From Bacillota bacterium (lineage in GTDB: Bacteria > Bacillota > Clostridia > Acetivibrionales > DTU013), in the NCBI GenBank assembly GCA_023415815.1, contig JAEZJL010000111.1:1-13633 (forward strand): DNA of 13,633 bases, read 5' to 3'. The position numbers and the translations under genes were made by a program. Positions 1 through 7,339 of this stretch are shown piece after piece (within the stretch, counting starts at the first letter, position 1; every line of letters begins with the position of its first letter). The notes under the pieces were generated by a model that searched no databases, had not been told where the DNA came from, and saw only the letters and a list, made by a program, of their open reading frames with translations.

Positions 1-1
1 A

Positions 2-57
2 GGGACAGGTAGAGACTGCTTGAAAAGGTGCCTTTTTCAGCAGTCTCTACCTGTCCC
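2..57. repeat. 56-nt near-perfect palindrome, REP-like (GGGACAGGT...ACCTGTCCC)
   Basis: Positions 2-28 pair with 31-57. Of 27 pairs, 25 are Watson-Crick, one is G-T (22/37) and one is mismatched (21/38), leaving a 2-nt loop. The outer arms read GGGACAGGT and ACCTGTCCC. The element overlaps the 3' end of the sensor kinase gene, whose stop codon (37-39, minus strand) lies inside the stem. It shares the GGGACAGG core with repeats at 13515-13553 and 13619-13633. As RNA it would be a very stable hairpin and could act as a terminator or 3' protection element, but sequence beyond the window edge is needed to see whether a U-tract follows. Palindromes of this kind in Bacillota genomes are often REP-like elements mobilised by IS200-like (RAYT) enzymes; that assignment is inferred. 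Confidence 0.85.
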
Positions 58-1863
58 CTCATCCCTCCCGTCCCCGGGATCCTTGAATTTTATAACGACA
101 GTCGTGCCTTTTCTGCGGGGGCTGTAATAGGTCAGGCCGTATTCCTGGCCATAGTACAGCTTTATCCGCTTGTCTATGTTCTGTACGCCGTAGCCGTGGG
201 ATTTATATTCCCCGGTCAATATCGTTTTCACCTGCTCCTCGGGCATCCCGACCCCGTTGTCCTGCATCGCCAGGATCACCGTCCCGTCCTTCCGCCTGCC
301 GACCAGCCGGATGATCCCTTCGCTCTGATCCCTTCTTTCCAGTATCCCGTGAAGGATGGAGTTTTCGGCCAGCGGCTGGAGGATGAGCTTCAGAACACTG
401 CACTCGTACACCTCCTCCGAGATGTCGAGAATCAATTTTATACGGTTGTCAAATCTTAAATTTTGCAGCCTGACATATGTTTTCAGATGCTCAACCTCGG
501 CTTCAAACGGGATGATATCCCGCCCTTCGCTGAGGCTGATTTTATAAAACCGGGCTAACCACTGCGAGGCCTCCGCTATCTCCGGAACATTGTTGTCAAT
601 GGCCTTCCAGTTGATCAAGTCCAGCGTATTATAGAGAAAATGGGGGTTGATCTGCGCTTGCAGCGCCTTGAATTCGGCGTTTTTGATGTTTTTGCCGAGG
701 GTGTACTGCTCCTCGAGGAGGACTTTAATCCTTTCGACCATAAAATTGAATACGCCGATGAGCTTTCCTATCTCGTCATTGTTGCCCGAGGTCATTTTGA
801 CATTGAAGTCCCCCTCCTGGACATACGCGATTTTTTCACTCAACAGCAGTATCCTTTTGGTTATGGACCTGGAGATGATGTAGGACAGGCTGTAGGCAAC
901 CACGCCCAGGACAAATGTCAGAACAAACATGATATCCTTGATCTCGTTGCTTTGAGTGAATATGGCGCTGTAGGGTATGAGGCTCACAAGCCTCCAGTCG
1001 GTATGCTTGAGCGCCCTGGTGCTGACCATGAAATCCCTGTCGCGGATATTTATTTTGCTCCAGGTGTAGTCTGCTTCAAAATCCAGTCTGTTTATCTCGT
1101 TATCAGGGTCGGCGTCCTTAAGCATGTCCGTGTCGGAGCAGCTTATGATACTGCCCTCGGAGTTTTGAAGGAACACGATCCCGCTTTTTACTATATTTGC
1201 CCTTGTGAGGATGTCCCTTACGCTGCTTTCCAGGATGCTGACCTTGACAACCCCGATGATGTTGCTTAATTTATTGATGTCCTTGATCTCCCTGACCATG
1301 GAGATAACCTTGTTGACGCGCTTCGGGTCCTCCGGATTTTTTATTTCTTCGGGCAAAAGCCACATTGCGATGGTCTCGCACTGCAGCAGCTTTTTATATT
1401 CCTCCGTAGTCTTGTACCGGTCGAAATTGTTGTAATTCCTGCCCTGCTCGGAGAACATCATCCAGCTCGGCACATAGAGGAACACCCGCACCACGTCCTG
1501 GGAATGCTCGACGTTGAACAGGAAATTGTTGAGCGTTATCATATCGATGTTTTGATTCACGATATCCGTTTGCTCCTGCTTTTTGACAAGGACATGCTGA
1601 ATATCCATATCCGAATACACCATGCTGGAGGAATTGATCACCGAATCGATCCTGTAGGCCAGCAGGGTATACGCCTGGCTGAAGGACTGCTCGGCGCTGA
1701 ACTCGACGCTGTTCTCATAGTATTTCGCGACAGTTTTATAGGATATGGTTGTCAGAATGCATAAGGGAAAAAAGATCAGCAGAAAAAAAGAAAGCATGAG
1801 CTTTGCCTGTATGGTCGTGTTTCGAAAGAAAAAATCCGTCCGTTTCAAAATCCTGCGAATCAT
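37..1863 (-). CDS. Sensor histidine kinase, YesM family (Cache-like sensor, HAMP, HisKA_7TM-less His_kinase)
   Basis: 608-aa membrane histidine kinase that should autophosphorylate on a signal and pass the phosphate to the response regulator encoded just upstream. A short cytoplasmic N-terminus leads into transmembrane segment 1 (about 22-42), an extracellular sensor region (about 43-308), transmembrane segment 2 (about 309-330), a HAMP linker (about 331-385), the His_kinase core with phospho-acceptor His408 in INPHFLYN, and a HATPase domain with Asn501 in LAENSILHG and the DNGVGMP nucleotide-binding loop at 535-541. This is the standard YesM/LytS-like architecture. Its ATG overlaps the regulator's TGA (ATGA), so the pair is translationally coupled. 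The domain normally ends near VVIKF (about 590-594). The last residues, EGTGRDC, and the TGA stop are supplied by the palindromic repeat at 2-57, so the tail is probably not ancestral. The signal is unknown; a sugar is likely from context. Confidence 0.95.
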   Translation of the reverse strand: MIRRILKRTDFFFRNTTIQAKLMLSFFLLIFFPLCILTTISYKTVAKYYENSVEFSAEQSFSQAYTLLAYRIDSVINSSSMVYSDMDIQHVLVKKQEQTDIVNQNIDMITLNNFLFNVEHSQDVVRVFLYVPSWMMFSEQGRNYNNFDRYKTTEEYKKLLQCETIAMWLLPEEIKNPEDPKRVNKVISMVREIKDINKLSNIIGVVKVSILESSVRDILTRANIVKSGIVFLQNSEGSIISCSDTDMLKDADPDNEINRLDFEADYTWSKINIRDRDFMVSTRALKHTDWRLVSLIPYSAIFTQSNEIKDIMFVLTFVLGVVAYSLSYIISRSITKRILLLSEKIAYVQEGDFNVKMTSGNNDEIGKLIGVFNFMVERIKVLLEEQYTLGKNIKNAEFKALQAQINPHFLYNTLDLINWKAIDNNVPEIAEASQWLARFYKISLSEGRDIIPFEAEVEHLKTYVRLQNLRFDNRIKLILDISEEVYECSVLKLILQPLAENSILHGILERRDQSEGIIRLVGRRKDGTVILAMQDNGVGMPEEQVKTILTGEYKSHGYGVQNIDKRIKLYYGQEYGLTYYSPRRKGTTVVIKFKDPGDGRDEGTGRDC

Positions 1864-3455
1864 AAGGTACCCACGTGCTTCTCCCTGTATTCGGAGGGAT
1901 TGAGGCCTATCAGCTTTTTAAAGGTTTTGGCGTAATAGTTCGGGTCGCTGTATCCGACGTGCTTTGCCACCTCGAAAAGCTTCAGCCGCTTGTTTATCAG
2001 GTATATCTTTGATTTTTCAATTCGTGTTTCCATGATATATTCGCTGACCGTTTTCCCCGTCATTTTTTTAAACAGGAACGAAAGATAGGTCGGCGTCAGG
2101 AAAACATGGTCCGCAAGAATTTTTATCGTCAGCTCCGCGCTGTAATTTTCCTTGATGTACCGGATGACCTCGTTGATCGTCCTCGCCTGCAGATTCATGT
2201 CCTCCGTCTTTTTAAAGGTGGAGCGCAGCCCGGCGATCAGATATTCCTTTATCTCGTCAAGCGTCTGAAAGCTGGATATGATATCCCATAAATACTTTCT
2301 TCCGCTGCTTGATTCGTTTGAATCGACTCTCATCGTTTCGGCTTCATTGAACAATACCAGGGCAAGCTTGAATAAAATATTTTTGATATTGTTCACAAGC
2401 TCGGCATCGTGCTCTTTTATATCGATACAAAACTTTTCAATCAGGGCCTTTGCCTCATTTTCCTTATATTCCATCAGCAGCCTGGAAAATGAGGCAACAA
2501 CGTCCTCATTTATGTATGGCTGCGTCCCTGCGGCATCCGACGAAAAGGCAATGCGGTCATATCCGCTGTAAAACAGTCTTTGCAGCACAAGGACGGCCGT
2601 ATTATAGGATTCATAAATCATAGCCATGCCCTTTACATTTTTGCCTACGGCGCAGAACAGCCTGACCCCATCCCCAAAATCGCCTTTCACCGAGCAAAGG
2701 AGCTTCCTGAAAAACTCCTCAAGCTCGCCCTTCAAATCCGTTTCTTCTGTCGAGAGGATAAGAAGGATATGATTTTTATCTTTCAGCGCAGAAATGTGAT
2801 TCGTACCGGAGAGATATTTTTCCGCCGTCTCCAGAATGCCGTTCTGTATTGCGGACTCCCCTTCGTTTGCCGTCTCCTCCGCGATAAATATTTTTACAAC
2901 CGCCGCTCTGAAGCTGGCGTTTACGGCAAAGCCTATGTTTATAAAGTCCAGGTCCTTCAGTATTTTATCGGGGTCATGTTTTTTTTTGAGCAAATCCAGG
3001 ACGATTTTCTGCTTCAGAAGCGGGAGATTCTCATTGACCACCCTGTTGATATTCAGGTCGTTTTTTCTTTTTTTTTCGTCCTCCATACACAGGGCCACGG
3101 CTTTTTTGACAGCTTCCTTCAGCTCGTTTATATTGATCGGCTTTTCCACATAGCTCAGCGCGCTTATCTCTATCGCCGCCTTCAGATACTCCTTGTTGGA
3201 ATACCCGCTTATGAAAATGATCTTGCAGCCCGGGTATTTTTGCTTTACCGCCTCGCAAAAGCCGATGCCCTCCAGGCCCGGCATCTTAATGTCGGATACG
3301 ATAATATCCGGCTGGAAGCGGTCGGCAATTTCCAGGGCCTCAAGCCCGTCCTTCGCGTCTTTTACGACATCCACGCCAAGCTCTTTCCATGGGATATGCT
3401 TCATAAGCCCATTTCTGGTAACTGATTCGTCATCAACCAAAAGAAGTTTAATCAA
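1860..3455 (-). CDS. Response regulator with AraC-type DNA-binding domain, YesN family
   Basis: 531-aa transcription factor, partner of the overlapping sensor kinase. The N-terminal receiver domain has the acidic pair Asp8/Asp9 (LLVDDE), phospho-acceptor Asp55 (IIVSDIKMPG), the conserved Ser in IFISGYS and Lys in EKPI. A long middle region (about 130-420) has no motif I recognise, as usual for YesN proteins. The last 105 or so residues form two helix-turn-helix motifs of the AraC type, ending with GYSDPNYYAKTFKKLIGLNPSEYR. I chose the TTG at 3453-3455 because it gives MIKLLLVDDE, the usual receiver start. An in-frame TTG at 3471-3473 would add six residues but has no ribosome binding site. 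The site before the chosen TTG (GGTGGTG, 3 nt away) is also weak, so the start is uncertain. It probably activates the transporter operon at 10822; the binding site is not known. Confidence 0.93.
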   Translation of the reverse strand: MIKLLLVDDESVTRNGLMKHIPWKELGVDVVKDAKDGLEALEIADRFQPDIIVSDIKMPGLEGIGFCEAVKQKYPGCKIIFISGYSNKEYLKAAIEISALSYVEKPININELKEAVKKAVALCMEDEKKRKNDLNINRVVNENLPLLKQKIVLDLLKKKHDPDKILKDLDFINIGFAVNASFRAAVVKIFIAEETANEGESAIQNGILETAEKYLSGTNHISALKDKNHILLILSTEETDLKGELEEFFRKLLCSVKGDFGDGVRLFCAVGKNVKGMAMIYESYNTAVLVLQRLFYSGYDRIAFSSDAAGTQPYINEDVVASFSRLLMEYKENEAKALIEKFCIDIKEHDAELVNNIKNILFKLALVLFNEAETMRVDSNESSSGRKYLWDIISSFQTLDEIKEYLIAGLRSTFKKTEDMNLQARTINEVIRYIKENYSAELTIKILADHVFLTPTYLSFLFKKMTGKTVSEYIMETRIEKSKIYLINKRLKLFEVAKHVGYSDPNYYAKTFKKLIGLNPSEYREKHVGTL

Positions 3456-3490
3456 TAACACCACCGCTTCCAATAAAATTCATCAGGGCT

Positions 3491-3528
3491 GTACAATTTT
3501 CAAACCGCCGTTGGCCGGGCCGTTGTAC
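3491..3528 (-). promoter_or_regulatory. Inverted repeat in the leader of the two-component operon
   Basis: GTACAA at 3491-3496 is mirrored by TTGTAC at 3523-3528, enclosing a GC-rich segment. It lies between the putative promoter at 3568-3573 and the regulator start, so it would be in the 5' untranslated RNA. It could be a regulator binding site (autoregulation) or a leader hairpin. The arms are short (6 bp) and chance is possible. Confidence 0.3.
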
Positions 3529-3567
3529 CCCGGGATTGAAGAAACAGAGTTTACAGAAGCATTTCAA

Positions 3568-3596
3568 ATTATATCATTTTATTGGTGTCGAATAAA
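3568..3596 (-). promoter_or_regulatory. Putative extended -10 promoter for the two-component genes
   Basis: On the minus strand the sequence reads TGATATAAT, a perfect -10 hexamer (3568-3573) with the extended TG motif. A weak -35 (TTTATT, 3591-3596) lies 17 nt upstream. Transcription would start near 3561, giving a leader of about 105 nt. This fits the kinase/regulator pair being transcribed separately from the operon upstream, which has no strong terminator before this point. Confidence 0.5.
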
Positions 3597-3634
3597 CCAT
3601 ATTTATGTCTAAAAACCGCACCGCGTTCCCCTGC

Positions 3635-4690
3635 TCATAAGTGCTCCAGGACAAAATCAAGCCCTTCGTCGTCTCGCGGATATTCATGAATCCCCTCAAA
3701 GATACGGAATCTGAACCTATCGCTCAGCTTGAGCGAGGCATAGGTCTCCGTGGGCTCAAACGACCTGAGGCGAGAGGCTTCGGCGTCAAAATAATAGTCG
3801 TCGGAGGCGGCCTCGATGAAAAGGGGTCTGGGGCATATCAGCTTGATGAATTCATTGTCCAGGAATTTGTTGGCCGCACCTTCAAACGTCATATCGGTGG
3901 CGTCGTCCCTGTCGTTATGCAGAAAGCTGTCCTTATAGGCTCCCGAGACATATCCCACCTTGATCCTGGTATCCGCCGCAGTCGTGAGCAGGGTATAGTA
4001 GCCGCCGTAAGACAGCCCCGCCATGCCTATTCTATCGGAGTCAACGCCCTCCTCCTGTACGAGCCAGTCGATGGCCTTCTGAATGGAAAAGACCTCAAGT
4101 CCGGCTAACGAGGTGCCAAGCTGCTTCAGATTCATGTCTACGTTGAATCTGTTGTATTGGTCTCCGTCCGTGTCGGAAACCCAGAGCAGGAGCTGCGGCA
4201 TAAAAATGCTGACCTTTTTCAGAAGGAACCTGCGCACCATCTCGTGATAGCCCTCTCCGAAAAAGCCGTACGTCCTTTCCGGCGTGCCGTGCCCGCCGTG
4301 CGGGTGGATCACCAGCGGAGCCTTTCCGCCGCCGGAATCGGCGAGGAAGAGTATGCCGTACATTTTAAGGCCCTTAACGATCGGTATCCTGACCCTGTAT
4401 ATTTTGCTCAGGGTGTCCTCCGCCACCTCGTATTTTTCCACCGGCTCCGACGGAGCTTCAAACCTGTTGAAATAGTTAATTCCGAGCATCCGCCGGTATT
4501 CCTCCCTGAATATCGCCGTATCCGCCTCATAGGCCTCGACGGAAGTCAGGCTCGGGGAAAAATATTTTCTCCTGGTCTTGTCGGCCTTTCCCTTCTCCTT
4601 TTCGATAAACTCAAGCAGCTCCTTGAGATAGGCGTTGCGCCATTCATTGCCGGCGTCCTCTTTTTCCGTATACAAGGAATACTTTTTCAT
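3635..4690 (-). CDS. Alpha/beta hydrolase (serine esterase-like), last gene of the sugar operon
   Basis: 351-aa predicted serine hydrolase of the alpha/beta fold. The visible catalytic set is the nucleophile Ser227 in GLSYGG, the oxyanion region HPHGGHG (129-135), a likely acid Asp in SDDYYFD (297-302) and His335 in GIHEYP. No signal peptide or membrane segment is seen, so it should act in the cytoplasm. The ATG at 4690 is preferred because AAAGGAG lies upstream at good spacing; the longer open frame to 4798 would overlap the reductase gene. The start is 28 nt after the reductase stop, suggesting one transcript. Family members include acetyl-xylan esterase-like, dienelactone hydrolase-like and prolyl oligopeptidase-like enzymes. 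From the neighbours, removal of acyl groups from imported oligosaccharides is the best guess, but the substrate is unknown. It lacks the CE7 and CE15 signature motifs. Confidence 0.85.
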   Translation of the reverse strand: MKKYSLYTEKEDAGNEWRNAYLKELLEFIEKEKGKADKTRRKYFSPSLTSVEAYEADTAIFREEYRRMLGINYFNRFEAPSEPVEKYEVAEDTLSKIYRVRIPIVKGLKMYGILFLADSGGGKAPLVIHPHGGHGTPERTYGFFGEGYHEMVRRFLLKKVSIFMPQLLLWVSDTDGDQYNRFNVDMNLKQLGTSLAGLEVFSIQKAIDWLVQEEGVDSDRIGMAGLSYGGYYTLLTTAADTRIKVGYVSGAYKDSFLHNDRDDATDMTFEGAANKFLDNEFIKLICPRPLFIEAASDDYYFDAEASRLRSFEPTETYASLKLSDRFRFRIFEGIHEYPRDDEGLDFVLEHL

Positions 4691-4718
4691 GTCCCTCTCT
4701 CCTTTGAATTCGTTGTCG

Positions 4719-5711
4719 TTACCACGCATATGCTTCAGGAGCCGGACCGCCCGGGCCCGGGTAAATTTCATCCAGCCTCGCCAGAGCCGCGCCGTCAAGC
4801 TTGATCTCCACCGCCCTCAGCATCCCCTTGAGCTGCTCCACCGTCCGCGGCCCGGTCACCACCGACGTTACCGCAGGGTTCGAAAGCAGCCATGCCAGCG
4901 CCACATTTGCTTCGCTTTCCCCTATTCCGTTACATAAAATCGCAAACTCCTCCGTCTGCTTCCGGAATTTTTCCACCTGCTCCGGCGTCCCCTTCATATC
5001 CTGCCGCCTTGATTTGCCGTCCCCGGACATCATTGATCTGCCCGCCAGCTTCCCTCCGGCAAGCGGGCTGTACGGCAGAAAACCTATGCCCAGATACTGC
5101 GCCGCCGGTATTACCTCCAGCTCCGGCAGCCTGCACAAAAGGTTGTACTGGTGCTGCTCCGACGCCAGTCCCAGAAAATGCCTCTCCTTAGCCGCATACT
5201 GCGCCTGCATCAGGTGCAGGCCCGCGAAATTGCACGAGCCTATATAGTCGGTCTTCCCCTGCAGGAATATGCTCTCAAATACATCCCAGAGCTCTTCCCA
5301 GGTGGCTTCCCTCCAGACGTGGTGCATCTGGTACAGCTCTATATGCTCTGTGTTCAGCCGTCTCAGGGAAGCCTCCAGGTGCCTCCTGATTTTGTAGGTG
5401 GAAAGGCCGTGGCCTTCGTTCGGGCCGTCATATTCGTTCTCGGTGTACGAAAACACCTTCGTTGCCAGGACGGTCCTTTCCCTTCTGCCGTTTCCCAGCG
5501 CAAACCAGCGTCCGATGATTTCCTCGCTCTTCCCCCGGTGCCCCACGGCCGGATAGGCATTCGCCGTATCAATGAAGTTTATCCCGGCGTCAAGGGCCTC
5601 GTCCATGATTCCGAAGGCTTCCTTCTCGTCCGTGTAGGTCCCGAAATTCCAGGTCCCCACGCAGAGCTTGCTCACTTTCATTCCCGTCCGTCCCAATGCA
5701 GAGAATTCCAT
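4719..5711 (-). CDS. Aldo/keto reductase
   Basis: 330-aa NAD(P)H-dependent oxidoreductase with the TIM-barrel fold of the aldo/keto reductase superfamily. The N-terminal LGRTGMKVSKLCVGTWNFG pattern is typical. The catalytic tetrad is visible: Asp48 and Tyr53 (FIDTANAY), Lys85 (ATKVF) and His130 (YQMHH). Cofactor-binding residues are expected in the SNPAVTSVVTGPRT stretch near the C-terminus. The protein ends PGPGGPAPEAYAW, as in many YajO-like or sugar-aldehyde reductases. Two ATGs lie six bases apart (5717 and 5711). GGAGG sits 1 nt before the first but 7 nt before the second, so the second is the likely start. It lies between the GH5 and hydrolase genes and probably reduces or oxidises a released sugar; the substrate cannot be told from sequence. 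Confidence 0.92.
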   Translation of the reverse strand: MEFSALGRTGMKVSKLCVGTWNFGTYTDEKEAFGIMDEALDAGINFIDTANAYPAVGHRGKSEEIIGRWFALGNGRRERTVLATKVFSYTENEYDGPNEGHGLSTYKIRRHLEASLRRLNTEHIELYQMHHVWREATWEELWDVFESIFLQGKTDYIGSCNFAGLHLMQAQYAAKERHFLGLASEQHQYNLLCRLPELEVIPAAQYLGIGFLPYSPLAGGKLAGRSMMSGDGKSRRQDMKGTPEQVEKFRKQTEEFAILCNGIGESEANVALAWLLSNPAVTSVVTGPRTVEQLKGMLRAVEIKLDGAALARLDEIYPGPGGPAPEAYAW

Positions 5712-5754
5712 CTTCATCCCTCCGTAATTTTCATAACTTCACAGCTGCTTATCT

Positions 5755-7206
5755 TTAAAGCATATGCCTTTTCAGGACGTCAATCAATCCCTGATTCCTG
5801 ATGCAATTCTTAAGGGCGAACGCTTCGAGGACCTCGTCAAGACGGTGTTCCGACATTCCTTTGAACCTGGCTGCAAAGTCGGGCTGCATCAGCACGGCGG
5901 CATATACCGAAAATATATTCTGTGCCAGATACTTACGGTTGGCCGCCATATCAACATAACTTCCGCCGACCACCGCCCCGATATAATCCGCCAGATCCGC
6001 CGCCTTTTCCCTTGCGGAATTCGCCGGTCTCCAGGTCTCGCCGAAGTTGGCGTTCAAAAGCTCCTTTTTCTCCAGCACCGGCTTTATTATCCGCATATAG
6101 TCGGATTCCGGGTCAAGCGTCACAGCGCCCATCACACCCAGATCCTTATAGGTCCATATCGTCCAGTGCGCGCCGAATCCGTCAAATATCCCGAGCTGGT
6201 CGTCCAGGGATCGCAGATGTCCTGCTATTTCTTCCCCGGGCACGTTATAAACCGAGCCGAATTCCGATATCCACAGCGGCGCCTTGTATTTTTGCGCGAA
6301 CCTTGTCCCTTCCTGCCCATAGAATACCTCTTCCTGTTTGCTTCTATCCCACCAGACGGCTTCAGCGCCGCCCGGCCCTTTTCCGGAGGTTTTGATAAAT
6401 CCCGGGTAGGAGCCGGTTATCCCGGACTCAATATAATTGTGGCTGCTGTAAACGAGATTGTCGTCGAACGGCTCGTCCATTCCGCCGAACAGTCTGGAAA
6501 AATCGTCGCCCTCCAGATAGATGATATGCTTCGGGTCGATCCTTCTAACGGCCTCTGTGGTCCTCCTGTAAACCCTGTTGATGACATCCCAGTCGGGCCT
6601 ATACGTATTGTAGAACCGCCCCCTCCATGCATTTGTTATCGGCTCGTTCATCAGATCGTAGCCTGCTGCTGCCGCCCTGTCCCTGTAGCGCCTGGCGAAT
6701 TCCTCCCACAGGGCGACGAACCTGTCCTGGAACTGGGTATGCCTCCAGAAAAACGTATGCCTGCTGGAATTGTCGCAATGCCAGTCGGTATTCTGCCAGC
6801 CCTGTACCGAGTGCAGGTCCAGTATGGCGTAAATCCGGTGCTTCTCGCACAGCTCAAGCGCCCGGTCGAGCCTCCGGAATCCCTGCTCCTTGTATCGGAA
6901 AGGCGCGGAATCGTCTTCAAAATGCCGGTAATTCAGCGGCAGCCGAACCGCATTTGCCCCGCATTCCTTAATGAATCTCACATCGTCTTCATTAAACATA
7001 TGGTCGAGCATCCGGTTGAAGAAAAATTCCGCCGTATTTTTGCCAAGACAGTCGGCCACGGCGGATCGGATCCCCTCCTCCGAGCCCGGAAATCCGCCGA
7101 TGAAATCCTCCATGTTCATCCAGCCGCCGATATTGACGCCCCTGAGCCTTACGGGCCTGCCTTTGCCGTCGGCAATGAGGCCGTTTTTTACTTGAAGAAA
7201 ATCCAT
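5755..7206 (-). CDS. Glycoside hydrolase family 5-type enzyme, cytoplasmic
   Basis: 483-aa retaining glycoside hydrolase of clan GH-A (cellulase/GH5 type). The early RLRGVNIGGWM motif, NAVRLPLNYRHF (Arg88), the acid/base Glu188 in DLMNEP, His256 in SSHNYIE, the nucleophile Glu315 in LWISEFGS and Trp351 in IWTYK match the conserved GH5 active site in order. There is no signal peptide, so it should cleave oligosaccharides after import. About 95 residues after 390 form a helix-rich C-terminal extension beyond the barrel, function unknown. AAGGAG precedes the ATG at good spacing. The gene follows the binding-protein gene after 133 nt containing a hairpin. GH5 covers beta-glucanases, mannanases, glucosidases and others; the subfamily cannot be assigned here. 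Confidence 0.92.
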   Translation of the reverse strand: MDFLQVKNGLIADGKGRPVRLRGVNIGGWMNMEDFIGGFPGSEEGIRSAVADCLGKNTAEFFFNRMLDHMFNEDDVRFIKECGANAVRLPLNYRHFEDDSAPFRYKEQGFRRLDRALELCEKHRIYAILDLHSVQGWQNTDWHCDNSSRHTFFWRHTQFQDRFVALWEEFARRYRDRAAAAGYDLMNEPITNAWRGRFYNTYRPDWDVINRVYRRTTEAVRRIDPKHIIYLEGDDFSRLFGGMDEPFDDNLVYSSHNYIESGITGSYPGFIKTSGKGPGGAEAVWWDRSKQEEVFYGQEGTRFAQKYKAPLWISEFGSVYNVPGEEIAGHLRSLDDQLGIFDGFGAHWTIWTYKDLGVMGAVTLDPESDYMRIIKPVLEKKELLNANFGETWRPANSAREKAADLADYIGAVVGGSYVDMAANRKYLAQNIFSVYAAVLMQPDFAARFKGMSEHRLDEVLEAFALKNCIRNQGLIDVLKRHML

Positions 7207-7239
7207 CCTCTTACTCCTTAATCCGTCGTGAAGAGCAGC

Positions 7240-7292
7240 AGCCAGGCCTCCGCCTCCGTAATGCTTTCATAGGGAAAGGCGTGGAAGCCTGG
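7240..7292. other. Intergenic hairpin between binding-protein and GH5 genes
   Basis: AGCCAGGCCTCC (7240-7251) pairs with GGAAGCCTGGCT (7284-7295 region) with one mismatch, and inside it CGCCT (7251-7255) can pair with AGGCG (7277-7281). The T-rich run lies on the plus-strand 3' side, where no gene ends. For the minus-strand operon there is no U-tract after the stem. It is therefore more likely an mRNA stability or processing element that keeps binding-protein levels above those of downstream enzymes than a full terminator. Confidence 0.5.
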
Positions 7293-7339
7293 CTTTTAAT
7301 TTTTCTTAAGGCTGCCCGTATACAGCTGTTTTACGCCGC

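Noticed and set aside
2580..3425. 281-codon plus-strand open frame opposite the response regulator
   Set aside because: It is the complement of a gene with clear receiver and AraC-type motifs and has no domain of its own.
3599..3634. Terminator after the alpha/beta hydrolase gene
   Set aside because: A T-run exists on the minus strand, but the preceding stem is only about 3 bp, too weak to call.
4744..4758. Palindrome CCGGGCCCGGG in the reductase gene
   Set aside because: It falls in codons for the conserved PGPGGP stretch and is explained by Gly/Pro codons.
4691..4798. 36-residue N-terminal extension of the alpha/beta hydrolase
   Set aside because: It overlaps the reductase gene, lacks a ribosome binding site, and the ATG at 4690 has a good one.
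5764..7221. Long open frame (485 codons) on the plus strand opposite the GH5 gene
   Set aside because: The GH5 frame has the full active-site motif series and a good ribosome binding site. The opposite frame has no recognisable motif and mirrors the GC-rich codon pattern.
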